Source: Desulfobacteraceae bacterium
GTDB lineage: Bacteria; Desulfobacterota; Desulfobacteria; Desulfobacterales; UBA11574
Length of the DNA stretch: 8,147 nt
Direction: 5' to 3'
NCBI GenBank assembly: GCA_002868985.1
Contig: PKTV01000291.1
Span: 1-8,147 of the forward strand
Part shown: piece after piece, positions 7,334 to 8,147 of the stretch
Layout: every line of letters begins with the position of its first letter
Position numbering within the stretch: position 1 is the first letter of the stretch
The notes under the pieces: generated by a model
What the model was told of the DNA's origin: nothing
The model's database searches: none
What the model saw: the letters and a program-made list of their open reading frames with translations, nothing else
Translations under genes and position numbers: made by a program

Positions 7334-7406
7334 GTCCAAGTAGGTTGGTGTGTCTTGGGCATTTAAAAATTGGTGTTCTAAAACAAAAGTTAAGAGGGAG
7401 CTATCC

Positions 7407-8132
7407 ATGTCTTTTGCGCTTACTGATGAGCAGATCATGATTCAGACCATGGCCCGTGAATTTTCAAGAAAAGTTGTGGCTCTTACCGCTGCGGAACGCG
7501 ATCGAACCAAGGAATTTCCGTCTGATAATCTAAAAAAGATGGGAGAATTGGGACTTATGGGAATGATGGTTCCGTTTGAGTATGAAGGGTCCGGAGCCGA
7601 CACTGTGAGCTATGTACTGGCCCTTTCAGAGATTGCCTATTCCTGTGCTTCAACTGCGGTGGTTATGTCGGTTCACAATTCCATTGTGTGTGAAAGCATT
7701 TACCGGTTGGGAAGCGAGGAGCAAAAGGAAAGATATTTAAAACCCCTTGCAGCAGGAGATATTATCGGCGCTTTTGCCATGACCGAACCCCATGCGGGAT
7801 CCGATCCGGTAAGACAGTCGACCACGGCTGTTCGAAAAGGGAATGAATATATTATCAATGGCACAAAACGTTTTACTACATCGGGTCGGAATGCAGGTCT
7901 GATTATTGTAACCGCCATCACAGATGAAGCAAAACGTCACCATGGTATCAGTGCGTTTTTGGTTGAGAAGGGCACGCCTGGATTTGCCGTGGGCAACGAA
8001 GAAGATAAAATGGGACTTCGTGCTTCCGATACAACGGATCTTATTTTTAACAATTGCACAGTTCCCGTTGAAAACATACTGGGAGAAGAAGGGGACGGAT
8101 TCAAAATTGCCATGATAGCCCTGGACAGCTGA
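7407..8132 (+). CDS. acyl-CoA dehydrogenase, frame interrupted by TGA and cut by the window edge
   Basis: This flavoenzyme family oxidises acyl-CoA to trans-2-enoyl-CoA and passes electrons to electron-transfer flavoprotein; short-chain (butyryl- or isobutyryl-CoA) specificity is inferred from neighbours. The ATG at 7407 has AGGGAG at 7395-7400; an in-frame GTG at 7350 would add an unrelated tail. The 241 residues before the stop cover the N-terminal helical domain (from about 5 to 115) and the beta domain, with the FAD signature A124-M-T-E-P-H-A-G-S-D133, INGTKRFTTSG, and DKMGLRASDTTDLIF followed by VPVENILGEEGDGFKIAMIALDS. A complete member has about 380 residues, with the catalytic Glu in the missing C-terminal domain. 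TGA at 8130-8132 falls where the family has Gly in LD(G/S)GRIGIA, and the frame continues as RIGIA to the last base. This is a nonsense mutation (pseudogene) or a base-call error; the gene otherwise looks intact. Confidence 0.9.
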   Translation: MSFALTDEQIMIQTMAREFSRKVVALTAAERDRTKEFPSDNLKKMGELGLMGMMVPFEYEGSGADTVSYVLALSEIAYSCASTAVVMSVHNSIVCESIYRLGSEEQKERYLKPLAAGDIIGAFAMTEPHAGSDPVRQSTTAVRKGNEYIINGTKRFTTSGRNAGLIIVTAITDEAKRHHGISAFLVEKGTPGFAVGNEEDKMGLRASDTTDLIFNNCTVPVENILGEEGDGFKIAMIALDS

Positions 8133-8147
8133 CGTATTGGTATCGCA

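Noticed and set aside
7350..7406. Acyl-CoA dehydrogenase start at GTG 7350
   Set aside because: The 19 extra residues do not fit the family. ATG 7407 has a good ribosome binding site and begins the usual SFALTDEQ sequence.
8130..8132. TGA read as glycine (altered code) or selenocysteine
   Set aside because: A code with TGA as Gly should show many such codons, yet about 2,060 codons of the five complete genes contain none. Selenocysteine is not known at this acyl-CoA dehydrogenase position, and only 15 downstream bases are visible, too few to judge a SECIS element.
1..8147. CRISPR arrays, tRNA or rRNA genes, integrase or phage genes
   Set aside because: No spaced direct-repeat array, cloverleaf-like sequence, rRNA motif or mobile-element protein is visible in the window.

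Overview
The window reads as an ordinary bacterial chromosome segment with mid-40s GC by eye. All genes lie on the + strand with strong AGGAG-type ribosome binding sites. Gene content suggests an anaerobic fatty-acid-degrading bacterium. The protein style and the GGTGTCAGGTTTC-type intergenic repeat fit a Desulfobacterota (Desulfobacterales-like) sulfate reducer best. That placement is inference: a similar gene set (TetR, icmF, thiolase, hydroxyacyl-CoA dehydrogenase, acyl-CoA dehydrogenase) is also known from Bacillaceae.

Layout: 1-183 is an AT-rich upstream region with a candidate promoter and a 20-bp near-perfect palindrome. 184-816 encodes a TetR repressor. 897-4175 encodes IcmF, the fused adenosylcobalamin-dependent isobutyryl-CoA mutase. 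4177-4376 is a non-coding 200-bp block bounded by 18-bp terminal inverted repeats, a candidate miniature transposable element. 4377-4478 is the promoter and leader of a two-gene operon: acetyl-CoA acetyltransferase (4479-5654) and 3-hydroxybutyryl-CoA dehydrogenase (5664-6515). 6592-6669 is a tandem/inverted repeat. 6722-7273 encodes an XRE-cupin regulator. 7407 to the right edge is an acyl-CoA dehydrogenase whose frame is broken by a TGA at 8130-8132, where a conserved glycine is expected.

How the genes fit together: IcmF interconverts isobutyryl-CoA and n-butyryl-CoA. An acyl-CoA dehydrogenase would oxidise butyryl-CoA to crotonyl-CoA. Hydration needs a crotonase, which is not in the window. 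3-Hydroxybutyryl-CoA dehydrogenase and thiolase then give two acetyl-CoA. Together this looks like a branched/short-chain acyl-CoA (isobutyrate/butyrate) oxidation module, probably reversible, under two local regulators. I found no wholly new system. The points most worth a second look are the in-frame TGA, the 200-bp element directly after icmF, the TetR operator and the intergenic repeat.
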